Shown here piece after piece: positions 24,250-34,132 of a stretch of 64,000 nt of DNA. The stretch comes from VYFG01 sp965204165 (GTDB taxonomy: Bacteria > Pseudomonadota > Gammaproteobacteria > Arenicellales > Poriferihabitantaceae), in NCBI GenBank assembly GCA_965204165.1, contig OZ241969.1, forward strand, positions 992,001-1,056,000. Direction: 5' to 3'. A program made the position numbers and the translations under genes. Position 1 is the stretch's first letter; every line of letters starts with the position of its first letter. The notes beneath the pieces are model-generated. The model was not told the origin of the DNA, searched no databases, and saw nothing but the letters and a program-made list of their open reading frames with translations.

Positions 24250-26838
24250 TCAGAAGCCCATCCGTAAATGGGCCGAGGCTGCGCGGTCCCCGGTTTCCTC
24301 TTCATATTCCAGGCCGACGGCGATTTGCGCCTTCTGTCCGAACGGCAGGCCATAACCCAGGGCGTAGCGTGTGACCGGCCGGTCACGCAGGTCGATCACC
24401 GTCCGTTTCTGCTCCAGAGACTGCGGCCGTCCCCGGTAGAACGCGTCGGCGAAGCTGCTCCCGACCGCGACGACATGATCGATCCTGGCCTGGCCGCCGC
24501 TGACTCCCGTTTCCCGGCGGACCGAGAGCCGCACGATATCGTCCCGCCGAAACATGCCGCTTCCCCGGGTCTCCGCCAGCCATCCCTCCGCCCTGAGTCC
24601 CGATATTCCGGACAGCACGCCGCCGACTGGAGAAACCGTCGCGAGACTGTGCTCGTAACCGACAAGCCCGCGCCAGATTCCGCCCAGCGGAGCCGACAGC
24701 AGCAGCCGGTTCTGCACGGTCCCGGTCCGGGTGGCACCGAGCGCGCCGAAACTCGACCCCCAGACGCTGCGGCGTTCGTCGATGTGCGAGGCTTCAACCA
24801 CCGACACGATGCCGTTCCGCGTATGCCTCCAGCGCAGGCCGACCTGGCGCCATGGCGCCCGCCTTGCCTCCCCGCCGCCGGCCGCAGCGAAGGGACGCAC
24901 GCCGTCCCCCTGCATCTGCAAAGCCATCACCCCGCCGGTGTGGGCGAAAAAGGGAGCGGCGGCGGCGGAACCGGACACGTCCGTCTCACCCCATGCCGAC
25001 CTCCCGCAACCTTCGCAGAGGCCGTAACGCAACCTCCAGTGGCCAAGTGCCTCGGCGGAAACTTCCATCCCGACGGCCTGCACGGCCCTGCCGCCAAAGC
25101 CGGTCTCGGCAAACGCGCCCTGCATCCCGGAAGGGACCCCGGGCGACAGATCCCGCAACGCCAGCAGATCCCTCGCGGCGTAGCCGAGCGCAGGCGGACC
25201 GCCGGTCCCGATGGTCACGGCGCCCGACAGGGGCATGTTGTAGTACGCTTCGCCCACACCGCCCACGGCGACATCCACCGCCTGCAGCCGCTCACCGATA
25301 TGAGCAAAGGCGGGTGACAGGTTGATACGGGTGTCTCTCAAGAAAACGCCCTGCCCCGTTCCCGCGGTCCCGGCCACCGGGTAGGGCAGGCGGACCGAGC
25401 CCTGCATCGTTACCGCCCGTCCCAGGTTCAGGCGGCCCCAGCCGTACACGGGGTCCGGCTCGCTGGGGTCGGAAAGCCGTGTGCCAAGCGGGTCCGCCGA
25501 GACCAGGAGAACCGCCTGCACCACTTCCATGGGCATGCCGGGCAGCCGGCTCTTGAGCACTGCAAGCGCCCCGCTGGCCATCGGGGCGGCAAAGGACGTG
25601 CCGTTGAGGTTGCCGCGCCTGTCGGTCCCGACGGCAAGATCCGTTCCCGGCGCGAACAGGCACCAGTTCCGTGCCTCGCCGCAACCGTTGGAATAGGCCG
25701 CAATCCCGCCGTTCCTGTCCAATGCGCCGACCACCAGCCATTTGCCCAGCAGCTCCGGTTCGAACAGCGGGGCCACCGCCCAACCCGATCCCGAGTTGTA
25801 GTCGGCGCAGTCCCCGCTCCCGCACTCCCCCCACATGTCCCTGAACGGGAATTTGCGGGAGGGATCGTCCCCGTCGTACAGCCAACTGAAGTTCGCCATG
25901 AAGTCTTCGGCGCTTACGGGGCCTTCACCCAGCGGACAGCCGTCCTCGTCGATGAAGTTCTTGCCGCACATGCGGACTTCGTTGTTGATGGAATTCCAGC
26001 CCTCGTTGCCTGCCGCCCAGACCAGCACGGTATCGCTGCCCCGGAGTGATCCCGCGGCCTCCCTGAAATCCCTCCGGAACTGACCCGCCCCCCCGTGCGG
26101 GTCCAGGCTGATGAGCGGCCGGAACAGCGGCTTTCCGACCGTGAGCCACACGCCATCCCTGCCGGCATATTCCCCGTAATAGTGCTGCGATATCCCGATG
26201 CTCAGGTTGAGCACCTGCGCCCGGTTGGTCACCGCGTGCCGGAACGCCTCCGTGGGTTGGCCGCCGCCGGCGAGCTGTATCGGCATGACCGAGGCCTGCG
26301 GCGCGACGCCGTGGGCGTTCTTCGTGGGAATCGAGGCGCCGCCCTCGATGTCGATCCTGAACGGTCCCCCGGCATTGTCCCTCGCGCCCGCCGCAACCAG
26401 GGCGACGAAAGTGCCGTGTCCCTCGCCGGGCTGTCCTCCATAGCCTGGCTCAAAGACATGGGCGTTTCCATTGACCACATGGCGCGGCGCCCTGATCCTG
26501 TCCGCGAGGTCGGGGTGATCGGGGTCTATGCCGTCGTCGGCCACCGCGATGGTCACGCCCTGGCCGAAATAGCCGCGCTCGTAGGCCTGGCTCGCGGAGA
26601 TGGCGTCGAGTCCCCAGTGTCCCATGTATTCCGGTGTGCGGTAGTTGCGACCGTCGGGTGATGCAGGGGTGCCTAGTGCAGTCGGGCGGAACCCGAGTTC
26701 GATCGGATTTGGCGAGCCGGGCGCGGGAGGCGCCTGCCCGCCACCACCAGCCGACCCGCCTCCGCAGCCCGCCAGCATCAGCAGGGCGAGAGCAGCGATA
26801 ACCCCGGAGAACGGCCGTTTCATGCCGGGTCGGTTCAT
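24250..26838 (-). CDS. S8 serine protease autotransporter lipoprotein (NalP-like)
   Basis: Encodes 862 residues. The signal peptide ends in lipobox LAGC (Cys25). The peptidase S8 domain spans about 70-480, with catalytic D101 (VADDGID), H141 (GEGHGTFV) and S415 (LNGTSFAAPMASG), and an oxyanion Asn in WAAGNEG. The C-terminal ~350 residues form a predicted autotransporter barrel ending HLRMGF. The lipid anchor plus subtilisin passenger plus barrel is the NalP layout; NalP processes surface proteins. All catalytic residues are present, so activity is likely. The gene is related in design to the partial one at 1-1019. The start at 26838 is the annotated choice; an in-frame ATG at 26823 would keep the same signal peptide. 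Confidence 0.85.
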   Translation of the reverse strand: MNRPGMKRPFSGVIAALALLMLAGCGGGSAGGGGQAPPAPGSPNPIELGFRPTALGTPASPDGRNYRTPEYMGHWGLDAISASQAYERGYFGQGVTIAVADDGIDPDHPDLADRIRAPRHVVNGNAHVFEPGYGGQPGEGHGTFVALVAAGARDNAGGPFRIDIEGGASIPTKNAHGVAPQASVMPIQLAGGGQPTEAFRHAVTNRAQVLNLSIGISQHYYGEYAGRDGVWLTVGKPLFRPLISLDPHGGAGQFRRDFREAAGSLRGSDTVLVWAAGNEGWNSINNEVRMCGKNFIDEDGCPLGEGPVSAEDFMANFSWLYDGDDPSRKFPFRDMWGECGSGDCADYNSGSGWAVAPLFEPELLGKWLVVGALDRNGGIAAYSNGCGEARNWCLFAPGTDLAVGTDRRGNLNGTSFAAPMASGALAVLKSRLPGMPMEVVQAVLLVSADPLGTRLSDPSEPDPVYGWGRLNLGRAVTMQGSVRLPYPVAGTAGTGQGVFLRDTRINLSPAFAHIGERLQAVDVAVGGVGEAYYNMPLSGAVTIGTGGPPALGYAARDLLALRDLSPGVPSGMQGAFAETGFGGRAVQAVGMEVSAEALGHWRLRYGLCEGCGRSAWGETDVSGSAAAAPFFAHTGGVMALQMQGDGVRPFAAAGGGEARRAPWRQVGLRWRHTRNGIVSVVEASHIDERRSVWGSSFGALGATRTGTVQNRLLLSAPLGGIWRGLVGYEHSLATVSPVGGVLSGISGLRAEGWLAETRGSGMFRRDDIVRLSVRRETGVSGGQARIDHVVAVGSSFADAFYRGRPQSLEQKRTVIDLRDRPVTRYALGYGLPFGQKAQIAVGLEYEEETGDRAASAHLRMGF

Positions 26839-27070
26839 TCCATTCCCGAGTCCAGCCGGGAGATCGGCAATCCGGCATGCGCCGATTTACGGGTGGAGTG
26901 GAGGGTATGTCTCATGAGGTGGGATTCCAGGGCGAGGACTCGGGGGGAATTCGGCAGACATTTCCTGATCTTACTTCGCCGAATACGGATCCGAAAGATC
27001 CGAAGGTGGGTTGTAAACCGGGGCGAGTCATATGGAAATGAATCCGATGAGTCGAATCAGCCAAACGCGC

Positions 27071-28269
27071 TCAGGCATCCCCGCTGTCCCATGCCCCGAA
27101 AAGTCGGGGGAGGTCGCCGAACCGCTCAACGATACACAATACGCCCACTGTCATCAGAACGAAGAAAGTGGACACGACGGCCATGATCGGAGTGTACCCG
27201 TATCGAAGGCTGTTGAAAATCTTCACGGGGAGCGTTTCGTGGGTGAACCCGATCAGCATGAAGCTGATGATGTATTCGTTGAAGCTCAGGACGAAGGCGA
27301 AGCAGAACCCGAAATCAGGAACGGCCGTACGATCGGAACCATCACGGTCAGATACACCCTAGCCCTGGAGGCGCCGCAAATCCTGGCCGCATCGATCAGG
27401 TTCCTGTCAACCGAATCGAGCCCGATGAGTATCATGACCATGGGGAGAGTGACGAGGAACACCCCGTGGCTGATGACGGCGGCATACATCTGACCATACC
27501 CTCCGGCCGTACTCCAGAACACCAGGAACCCGAGGGCGCTGACGACGGGCGGCAGCATGAACGGCAACAGCCCGAGACCTCGAAGCAGCCTGGACTGCCA
27601 GTTGATCCGCCGCCAGCAATAGAGCGCCAGGGGAACGGCCAGGCACAGGGAGAACAGGGCGGCGCCGAACGCAAGGAAGAAACTCGTTGCCATGGCCGAC
27701 GTCCAGCCGCTTTCCTGGAACGCCTTCAGGTACCATTCGAAGGAAAAGCCCTGCGGCGGAAAAAGCACCAGGACGACGAACGGGATGCAAATGAAGGTCA
27801 GGTCGGTCAGCAATGCCCAGAATCCGGGCGACAGGGCCTTGGGGGCATCGAGTATTCCCAAGGCATGGAGCCAACCCCCGAGGCCCGCTGTGCGGGAAAA
27901 CAGCGTGCTCCAGGCAAAGCCGGTGACCACCTCGGAAAGCGACAGCAGGGACACGAGGAGAATCAGCCAGAACGTCCTGCCTGATTTCGACATGTTCGAG
28001 ATGGCGTAGGTGAGCGCGAACCCGAATCCCACCGCAACCAGGGAAGCCAATGCACACAATCCCGTGGACATGAGCAGGATGCGTCCGAAAAACGGGGTCA
28101 TCAGCCTTCCATAGTTGTCAAGCTCGAATCCCGGTTCGTACAGCCCCCCGGGAATCTTGTGGTAGAAACTGAAGTTGAGCATGATCGCGAACGGGCCCAG
28201 GAAGAACAGGCCCAGCACGAGGAAGGCGTACCAGCCGGGTACCGGCCCGCTACGGAACTCCCGGCTCAT
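27071..28269 (-). pseudogene. Polyamine-type ABC permeases PotB and PotC fused by deletion, then frameshifted
   Basis: The ATG at 28269 overlaps the stop of potA (ATGA). The first ~150 residues are PotB-like (PVPGWYAFLVLGLF onward). Around LSPGFWALLTDLTFICIP the sequence becomes the start of a PotC-like permease (FPPQGFSFEWYLKAF), so the PotB C-terminal third is gone. The EAA-type cytoplasmic loop of PotC is present (DAARICGASRARVYLTVM). Near 27295 the frame breaks (FLISGSASPSS stop) while the proper continuation, GFCFAFVLSFNEYIISFMLIG, runs in another frame to 27071. One functional permease pair has thus become a single broken frame. Confidence 0.75.
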
Positions 28270-28867
28270 TGGTCTTCGTTGCCATAGAGGTGGCAATGTT
28301 CGGGGGGCAGGTGCGCCACGATGCCGTCTCCCTCACAGAAGCCCGGGTCCCCTCCGGCCCGCGGGGAGAAGGCATGGACAATCCTTGCCGGACCGCAATT
28401 CGCGTGAACCTCGACGAGATTGCCGGTGTTGCGTATAAAGTCGATCGTTCCGCGCAACCTGTTCGGGCCGTCACCGGCAATCCCGTTTTCCCCGTTTGCC
28501 CCGACGTTCTCCAGCGCCACCCTTTCGGGTCGGATCGCCACCCTGACCGGCGCCTTTCCGGAATACCCGGAGCGATTCGCGGGCCTTGTCTCGAGGTGGA
28601 TATTCCCGAACCATGCGCAACCGTCTTCCCAGCTGCATTCCAGGATATTCATGGCGCCGATGAACCTGGCCACGAATTCCGTCCCGGGGCGGTCGTATAC
28701 TTCCATCGGGTGGCCCGACTGCTCCACCGTTCCATGCCGCATCACGGCGATCCGGTCGGAAATGGTCATGGCCTCGGACTGGTCATGGGTGACCACAATG
28801 GTGGTGATTCCCAGGGACTGTTGCAGTCTGCGCAACTCGATCTGCATCGTTTCCCGCAGGTTCGCAT

Positions 28868-30487
28868 CAGCAATTCCCGCTAATTCTATCACGGATTGGA
28901 TTCGGCGGATTTCATGGTTTGAGCCCCTGTTCCCCGACTACGCGGGGAGGGAACCCCCTCCGGGCGGTGTGCCGGATTGTCTGCTGGCCACATGATTCCC
29001 CGAAGAACCGGCCCGTTGCATATTCGGACACGGCCGCCGGGTCAGGAAGTGTCGAAGGGCACCAACTCCGTCTTCCGGTGCCCGAACGCGATCGCCCGGT
29101 ACAGGGTCTCCCAGTCCGGAATGTAGAACTCCGTGAACAGCCCGCGCAACCGCACCCACAGGTATTTCGAACCGCCCGCCTTCTCCCGGGCCGCCCGGAA
29201 CAGCGCACAGCACCGCTGCTGCACCTGGTCGATGAGGAACGCCAGCATCGTCAGGTGGGCGAACACCGTCGCCAGATGCCGCTTGCCGTGACCAAAGTTG
29301 TGCTCGAAGCCGTAGCCTTGGTTCTTCAGGGTGTTGAACGTCTCGTTCTCGATGCGCCAACGGGCGCGTCCGGCCCGCATCAGGTCATGCGCGTTCGATT
29401 CCGTGACCTCCATGTCCGTGACCCAGGAGAAGTGCAGTTCCCGGCCATCGGGGCGGGTCTCCCGGCACGCCAGGAAGTTCACTGCCAGATCGGGGTTCGC
29501 CTGGTTCAGCGGTACGCCGTTCAGAAACCGGAACCGGAAACGGCTGCCGCCCCCTTCCGACCTCTCCACGGTACGGGTCGCCGCCGAGGCCTCGACACGG
29601 CGGAACAGTTCCCCATGGTCCCCCGGCTTCACGCCCAGGACATACCGCATGTCCAGTTCCCCCAGCAGCCGGATGTGCGGCCCGTTCGACGCCAGCGCAT
29701 CCTCCACCACCAGCAGCTTCAGGTGCGGATGCTCGCGACGGACGTCACGCAGCAGACGCTTCGCCGCGTTGCGCTCGCAGTCGTTCTTCCGCGAACCGTC
29801 CGAACGCATGATCGGTTCCGGCGCCAGCGGGAACACCTCCCGGTGCTCCGGGTGGACCAGTACCGCCCCCAGCATCTGGTGGTACCAGGTGGTGCTGCCG
29901 TCACGGTGATGTTTCTCGCAGCAATGGTCGCAATGCACACTCTTCGACGAGAAGTACCCCGTCCCGTCCACCGACAGCAGATGATGGCCCAGCCAGGTGA
30001 AACCCTCCAGACCCTTGCCACGCTGAAGGGCCGCGAACACACCCTTGAAGGCACCCCGCAGCGCACGCGGGTCCACCAGGTCCAGGCGCTCGCGCATCGC
30101 CGTGTCCGACGGCGCGCGGCCAACCCCGTACAGTTCCCTGAGGTTCGACCGGATCCGGCCCTCGTCCCGTGCGTCCTGCTCGAAACTCAGCAGCGACGGG
30201 TACTTCAGCGCGAATACCGCCAGACCCGACATCAGGCAGTCCGTCAGTGCCAGGCCCCGGCTCACGATGGGATCCTCAATGCGATCAAAATGCCCACGCA
30301 CCACCCGAAGCAGACCCGGAACGCTCAGGGTCTTGCGAAACACGGCTTTCGACATGACAGATCATCCGATATCGTGAAATCAGACGGATCATACCGCCTT
30401 TTCAGGAAAAGTCTGCGAACCGCCTTCCCCCAGCACCGCCTCAAACCCACGTCTTTATTGGACTACAGATGATGGCGGGAATTGCTG
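28868..30487 (-). mobile_element. Complete IS, 1620 bp, 9-bp target duplication, in potA
   Basis: Perfect 13-bp terminal repeats: CAGCAATTCCCGC at 28868-28880 and its complement at 30475-30487. The target duplication is GGTTCGCAT at 28859-28867 and 30488-30496. Perfect duplications suggest a fairly recent insertion. A second complete copy with the same ends is at 53207-54825 and a decayed one at about 1945-2565. Confidence 0.95.
29042..30355 (-). CDS. Transposase (DDE, IS4-like superfamily) of the potA insertion
   Basis: Encodes 437 uninterrupted residues. Candidate catalytic acids are in LLSVDGTGYFSS and LLVVEDALASNG, and the Y-R-E-K-like block RWRIENETFNTLKNQGY carries the last Glu. A cluster of Cys/His (SVHCDHCCEKHH) follows the first Asp, which is distinctive for this group. 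It is clearly homologous over its whole length to the transposase at 53383-54693. The frame is intact, so it may be mobile. Confidence 0.88.
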   Translation of the reverse strand: MSKAVFRKTLSVPGLLRVVRGHFDRIEDPIVSRGLALTDCLMSGLAVFALKYPSLLSFEQDARDEGRIRSNLRELYGVGRAPSDTAMRERLDLVDPRALRGAFKGVFAALQRGKGLEGFTWLGHHLLSVDGTGYFSSKSVHCDHCCEKHHRDGSTTWYHQMLGAVLVHPEHREVFPLAPEPIMRSDGSRKNDCERNAAKRLLRDVRREHPHLKLLVVEDALASNGPHIRLLGELDMRYVLGVKPGDHGELFRRVEASAATRTVERSEGGGSRFRFRFLNGVPLNQANPDLAVNFLACRETRPDGRELHFSWVTDMEVTESNAHDLMRAGRARWRIENETFNTLKNQGYGFEHNFGHGKRHLATVFAHLTMLAFLIDQVQQRCCALFRAAREKAGGSKYLWVRLRGLFTEFYIPDWETLYRAIAFGHRKTELVPFDTS

Positions 30488-31035
30488 GGTTCGCATCCAG
30501 CGCCGAAGTGGGCTCGTCCAGCAGGAACAGCTTGGGGCTCCGGGCCAGCGCACGGGCGATGGCCACGCGCTGCCGCTCGCCGCCGGACAGCTGGAACACA
30601 TGTTTCCCCGCCGCGTCGGGCAACCTGATCAGTTCCAGCAATTCGGCGACCCGACGGGAGATGCTCGCCTTCGGCAGTCTGCCCATTCGAAGCCCGTACG
30701 CGATATTCCCGAACACGTCAAGATGGGGAAACAGGGCATGGGACTGGAACACCATGCCGATGTCCCTCTTGTGCGGGGGCAGCGCCAGCAAATCCGAACC
30801 ATCCAGCAATACCCGGCCACCGTCCGGCGCTTCCAGGCCAGCAACGATCCGGAGAATGGTCGTCTTGCCGCAGCCGGACGGATCCAGCAGGCAGAGCAGG
30901 CTGCCCGCCGGGATCGACAGGTGGATGTCCGTCAGGGCGTCGAACGTGCCGAACCGCTTGCTGACGCCCTCAATACACAGGCTGGACATCTTGCCTGACC
31001 TCCTGCCTCAGGGTCAGGACCATCTCCGCACGGTT

Positions 31036-32166
31036 TCAGCCGACGATCAGTTCGGACCACTTCTGGGCAAGCCAGTCCCCCTTGCGGTCATACAGGTCGT
31101 AACGGGGGACGATCGGGTCGATTTCGCTGGAAACCGACATGAATTCATCGTCGGTCAGGTCCAGCATGCTCCGCGGCACCGTAGGCGCGGTGCCGACATT
31201 CAGGGAAAGCAGCGACTGGACCTCCGGGCGGCACATGTAGTCGATGAAGACATGCGATTCCTCCACCATCTTCGACGCCCTCGACACCGCCCACAGGCCG
31301 GAATCGCTGACCCCTCCCTCCTTCGGGAAAGTCGTCCGGACGGGGAAGCCGTCGGCCGCGGCCAGTCCCGCCACGTCATGGTAATACTGTCCCATCGGAA
31401 TCTCGCCGGACTTCAGGGCCTGTTCGAACTGGGCTTCGTCCCGGTACCAAAGCGCCACGTTGGCCTTGAGTTCCGCGAGCTTTGCGAAGACTTCCAGTTG
31501 CCCCGCCTCGTCGTCAAGAACGTCGGTCGAACCGAAAAACGTCGCCGCCGTGATCTCCAGCAGGAAGGAGTTGGTCACCAGCGCCAGCAAGCCGAGACGG
31601 TCCCTGTTTACGGGATTCCACAGTTCATTCCAGCTCTCGGGGGCCTGCGGATACGCATCGGTGTTCGTAACCAGGGTGATGTACCAGGCCACGGCCCCCA
31701 CCCCATCCAGGCGGCCGTCCGGATAACGGTGCACGAAATTCGCGGAGACGTTTCCGAGATTCGGCAGCTTTCCCTCGTCCAGCGGCAGCCAGAGTTCCGT
31801 CTTCTGGCCCTTGAGCATGGGGACCTGGGCGATCATGGACACGTCCGCCGGAGCGGCGCCGGCCGACGCCGCAGCGTCCAGCTGGGCCAGCCACGCCTCG
31901 CCCGTGGGCTCCGCCACGGACTCCACCTCGATGCCCGTCGCCTTCGTGAACTCCGGAAAGATGAACTGGTCGAACGAATCCTTGAAGTACCCTCCATAGG
32001 CGCCAACCTTCAAGGGCTGTGACTGCCCGAGGGACAGCATCGGAAATCCCGACAGCGAGACACCCGCCGCGGCCGCCGCCGACGCGGCCAGGAACTTCCG
32101 CCTGCCGACGGCTTCGATTGCCTGATGCGTGTCTGCCTTGCGCTTCGTTTCATTGGGTTCTTTCAT
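31036..32166 (-). CDS. Polyamine-type ABC transporter substrate-binding protein (PotD-like)
   Basis: Encodes 376 residues from ATG at 32166, chosen for the GAGGTAG ribosome-binding site; an upstream ATG at 32196 is less likely. A Tat signal (GRRKFLAASAAAAAG) directs export to the periplasm. The mature part has the solute-binding protein fold of the spermidine/putrescine group (VGAYGGYFKDSF, ADVSMIAQVPMLKG, PMGQYYHDVAGL). It lies 46 nt before potA in the same operon. The gene itself is intact although its ATPase and permease genes are broken, so the transporter cannot work. The true ligand is uncertain; the neighbouring IaaM-like oxidase hints at an amino acid or amine. Confidence 0.8.
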   Translation of the reverse strand: MKEPNETKRKADTHQAIEAVGRRKFLAASAAAAAGVSLSGFPMLSLGQSQPLKVGAYGGYFKDSFDQFIFPEFTKATGIEVESVAEPTGEAWLAQLDAAASAGAAPADVSMIAQVPMLKGQKTELWLPLDEGKLPNLGNVSANFVHRYPDGRLDGVGAVAWYITLVTNTDAYPQAPESWNELWNPVNRDRLGLLALVTNSFLLEITAATFFGSTDVLDDEAGQLEVFAKLAELKANVALWYRDEAQFEQALKSGEIPMGQYYHDVAGLAAADGFPVRTTFPKEGGVSDSGLWAVSRASKMVEESHVFIDYMCRPEVQSLLSLNVGTAPTVPRSMLDLTDDEFMSVSSEIDPIVPRYDLYDRKGDWLAQKWSELIVG

Positions 32167-32305
32167 GATGACTACCTCATAATAAGTCTGGCTCATTGGT
32201 CTGGAACTTCATCGGCGCATACCGGACGGGAAACCTCCTCCGCCCCGGTTTCCGATGAAAACACGACAAAGTACACCGGCTCCCTCCGAACGCTGTTTCT
32301 GTTGT

Positions 32306-34000
32306 TCACTCATCCAGTTTGACCGGAGACAGCTTGCTGTACATCGACTCATCCCCGGGACCCGGATTGTCCGACCAGGTCTTTCCTCCCAGATGATTCA
32401 ACACCCCCCAGGCGGCATTGATGCCCGAATGTATCGCACCTTCACTCCAGCCGCCCGTCCAGGAGACATCGTCGCCCGCCAGGAAAATGCCTTGCGCCAC
32501 CGATGTGTCATCCTCCCGGAACGCCGTAAACAGGTCCCGCTGTATCCGATACTGTCCGGGAAGATTGTTTTTGGATGCCCCGATGAACAGAGGCTCCAGA
32601 TCCCAAATCAGGCTGATGGGCTGGCCCTGGAACAGTGCGCCCAGCGATTCGTCGGGATAGATGTCCTGCAGTACCTGTGCACAGCGGCTGAACTGGTCCC
32701 TGGCTTCGAACGGCAGGAATTTGAGGGTGTCGTCATTCCAGGTATACGACAGGCAGACCATCGGAATGCCTCCGGATTCATCGAAAAGATAAGTGCCCCG
32801 GGTCAGGCGGTCGCTGAGCGTCATGCTCATCCTGTAACGTCCCGACTCATTCTTCTCCTGCCAGATCGGGCTCTCGGCCTTGGAGAACACCTTGCCCGAC
32901 AACTCGTAATGGGTGTTGTCCATCGCCGTGAATATGTTCAGCCCGAACAGGGATTCGTTGATCCGAATTCCGCCGCTTCGCAGTACCCGCTTCTCTGGCG
33001 TGACGATCACCGCCTCGTAGGTCGTCGGATCGCCAATGGCGGTGACCTGAACGCCGCCACCCCGGCCCGGATCAATCGACACGACTCCAGGCGACGTAAA
33101 GCCGCCATTCAAGGATTTCAGACTGGTTCCCGCAGGCCAATGCTTGATGTCGGCCGGTTCCCGCTCCCATAGCCCTTCCACGAGCGCCGTGGTCCCGTCG
33201 ACGATCCTCTGGTGATTGTCGTCCGCATTGACGTACACCACCCGCAAAACCTCCAGAATGGAATTCGGGTAGTCCGTGTTCCAGCCGCCCGACCCGAAAC
33301 CCACCTGCCCGAAAACGTAGATCTCGTCATAGGTGAAACCGGCTTCCACCAGGAACCGGTGTAAGCTGACGTCGTCGTACTGCCTGACTATCCGGTTCCA
33401 GATGGACTTTATGGTCACCGAATCGTTCTCCTTGATGGCCGTCTGCATCCGGGTGAATTGGAAGTGGTCCTCCAGGGCTTGGTTCCACTTCGCGGCAATG
33501 CTTGCGAACTTCTCCGGAACCGGTCCGGTCCCCTCGATATAGTATGTCTCACCCAAGAGATCGATCAGGGTGCTGCGGGCCGTCGTGGTGAGCGGATTCG
33601 GGAAAGGCTCGGTCTTCAGGTCCAGCAGCCCGATATAATGGAAGAGCCCCGTCGCGGAAAGCGGGAATCTCATCGCGCCCATTTCCGCGAAAGCATCGGT
33701 GCCATCGAAAAGGTAGCGACTCCTGAACCTGCCGCCCAATCCCAGCACCTGGTCTTCGTAGACCACCGGTTTCAGGCCGATTCTGAACAACTCGTATGCG
33801 GCGGTGATCCCAGCAACTCCACCGCCGACCACGGCAACCGGCGTGCCGTACTTCTCCGAAGGTATTTCCCCGATGCCCTGCGCAGACGCATTGGCAAGGA
33901 AATTTCCGTAATCGAACGGGAAGTCCGCAATCAGCATCTTCACGTCCGAATCACCCGCACCCAGGCTTAGCCCCTCTACCTTCGTCGCATAAACCGCCAT
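32306..34000 (-). CDS. Flavin monoamine oxidase / tryptophan 2-monooxygenase-like
   Basis: Encodes 564 residues. The FAD-binding fold begins at about residue 52 (VAVVGGGVAGITAAYELFRIG), with a GG-motif GLGGRFRS and the C-terminal flavin motif FLAGDDVSWTGGWSEGAI. This C-terminal motif is closest in form to tryptophan 2-monooxygenase (IaaM) and lysine 2-monooxygenase, which convert amino acids to amides. It is the first gene of the set that continues with the Pot-type transporter, 139 nt ahead of the binding protein, so its substrate was probably imported by that system. No frameshift or missing flavin motif is seen. Confidence 0.75.
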   Translation of the reverse strand: MAVYATKVEGLSLGAGDSDVKMLIADFPFDYGNFLANASAQGIGEIPSEKYGTPVAVVGGGVAGITAAYELFRIGLKPVVYEDQVLGLGGRFRSRYLFDGTDAFAEMGAMRFPLSATGLFHYIGLLDLKTEPFPNPLTTTARSTLIDLLGETYYIEGTGPVPEKFASIAAKWNQALEDHFQFTRMQTAIKENDSVTIKSIWNRIVRQYDDVSLHRFLVEAGFTYDEIYVFGQVGFGSGGWNTDYPNSILEVLRVVYVNADDNHQRIVDGTTALVEGLWEREPADIKHWPAGTSLKSLNGGFTSPGVVSIDPGRGGGVQVTAIGDPTTYEAVIVTPEKRVLRSGGIRINESLFGLNIFTAMDNTHYELSGKVFSKAESPIWQEKNESGRYRMSMTLSDRLTRGTYLFDESGGIPMVCLSYTWNDDTLKFLPFEARDQFSRCAQVLQDIYPDESLGALFQGQPISLIWDLEPLFIGASKNNLPGQYRIQRDLFTAFREDDTSVAQGIFLAGDDVSWTGGWSEGAIHSGINAAWGVLNHLGGKTWSDNPGPGDESMYSKLSPVKLDE

Positions 34001-34132
34001 TCAGTCTCCGAAGTGCGAAACCATCGTTTCGGCCCGATCAAGCGCCGAAATCAATTCATCCTCCATGCCAGGTGAATCATCGGCATGACGCGAACGTACT
34101 TGCCGATACTGTTAATGAAATGGAAAATCGAA

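Larger units (their letters stand above)
28266..30989 (-). pseudogene. potA: potA-like ABC transporter ATPase interrupted by an IS
   Basis: The 5' half (30989-30488) carries Walker A PSGCGKTT, signature LSGGERQRVAIARAL and Walker B LFLLDEPTSALD. The 3' half (28867-28266) resumes with NLRETMQIELRR, the H-loop VVTHDQSEAMT and a TOBE-like domain. The IS at 28868-30487 sits between them after codon DAN. Removing the IS and one 9-bp duplication rejoins SALDAN-LRETMQ in frame, so the insertion is the only visible defect. The Walker A begins LDPSG instead of the usual LGPSG. By family, the ATPase would power polyamine or related uptake. Confidence 0.9.
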
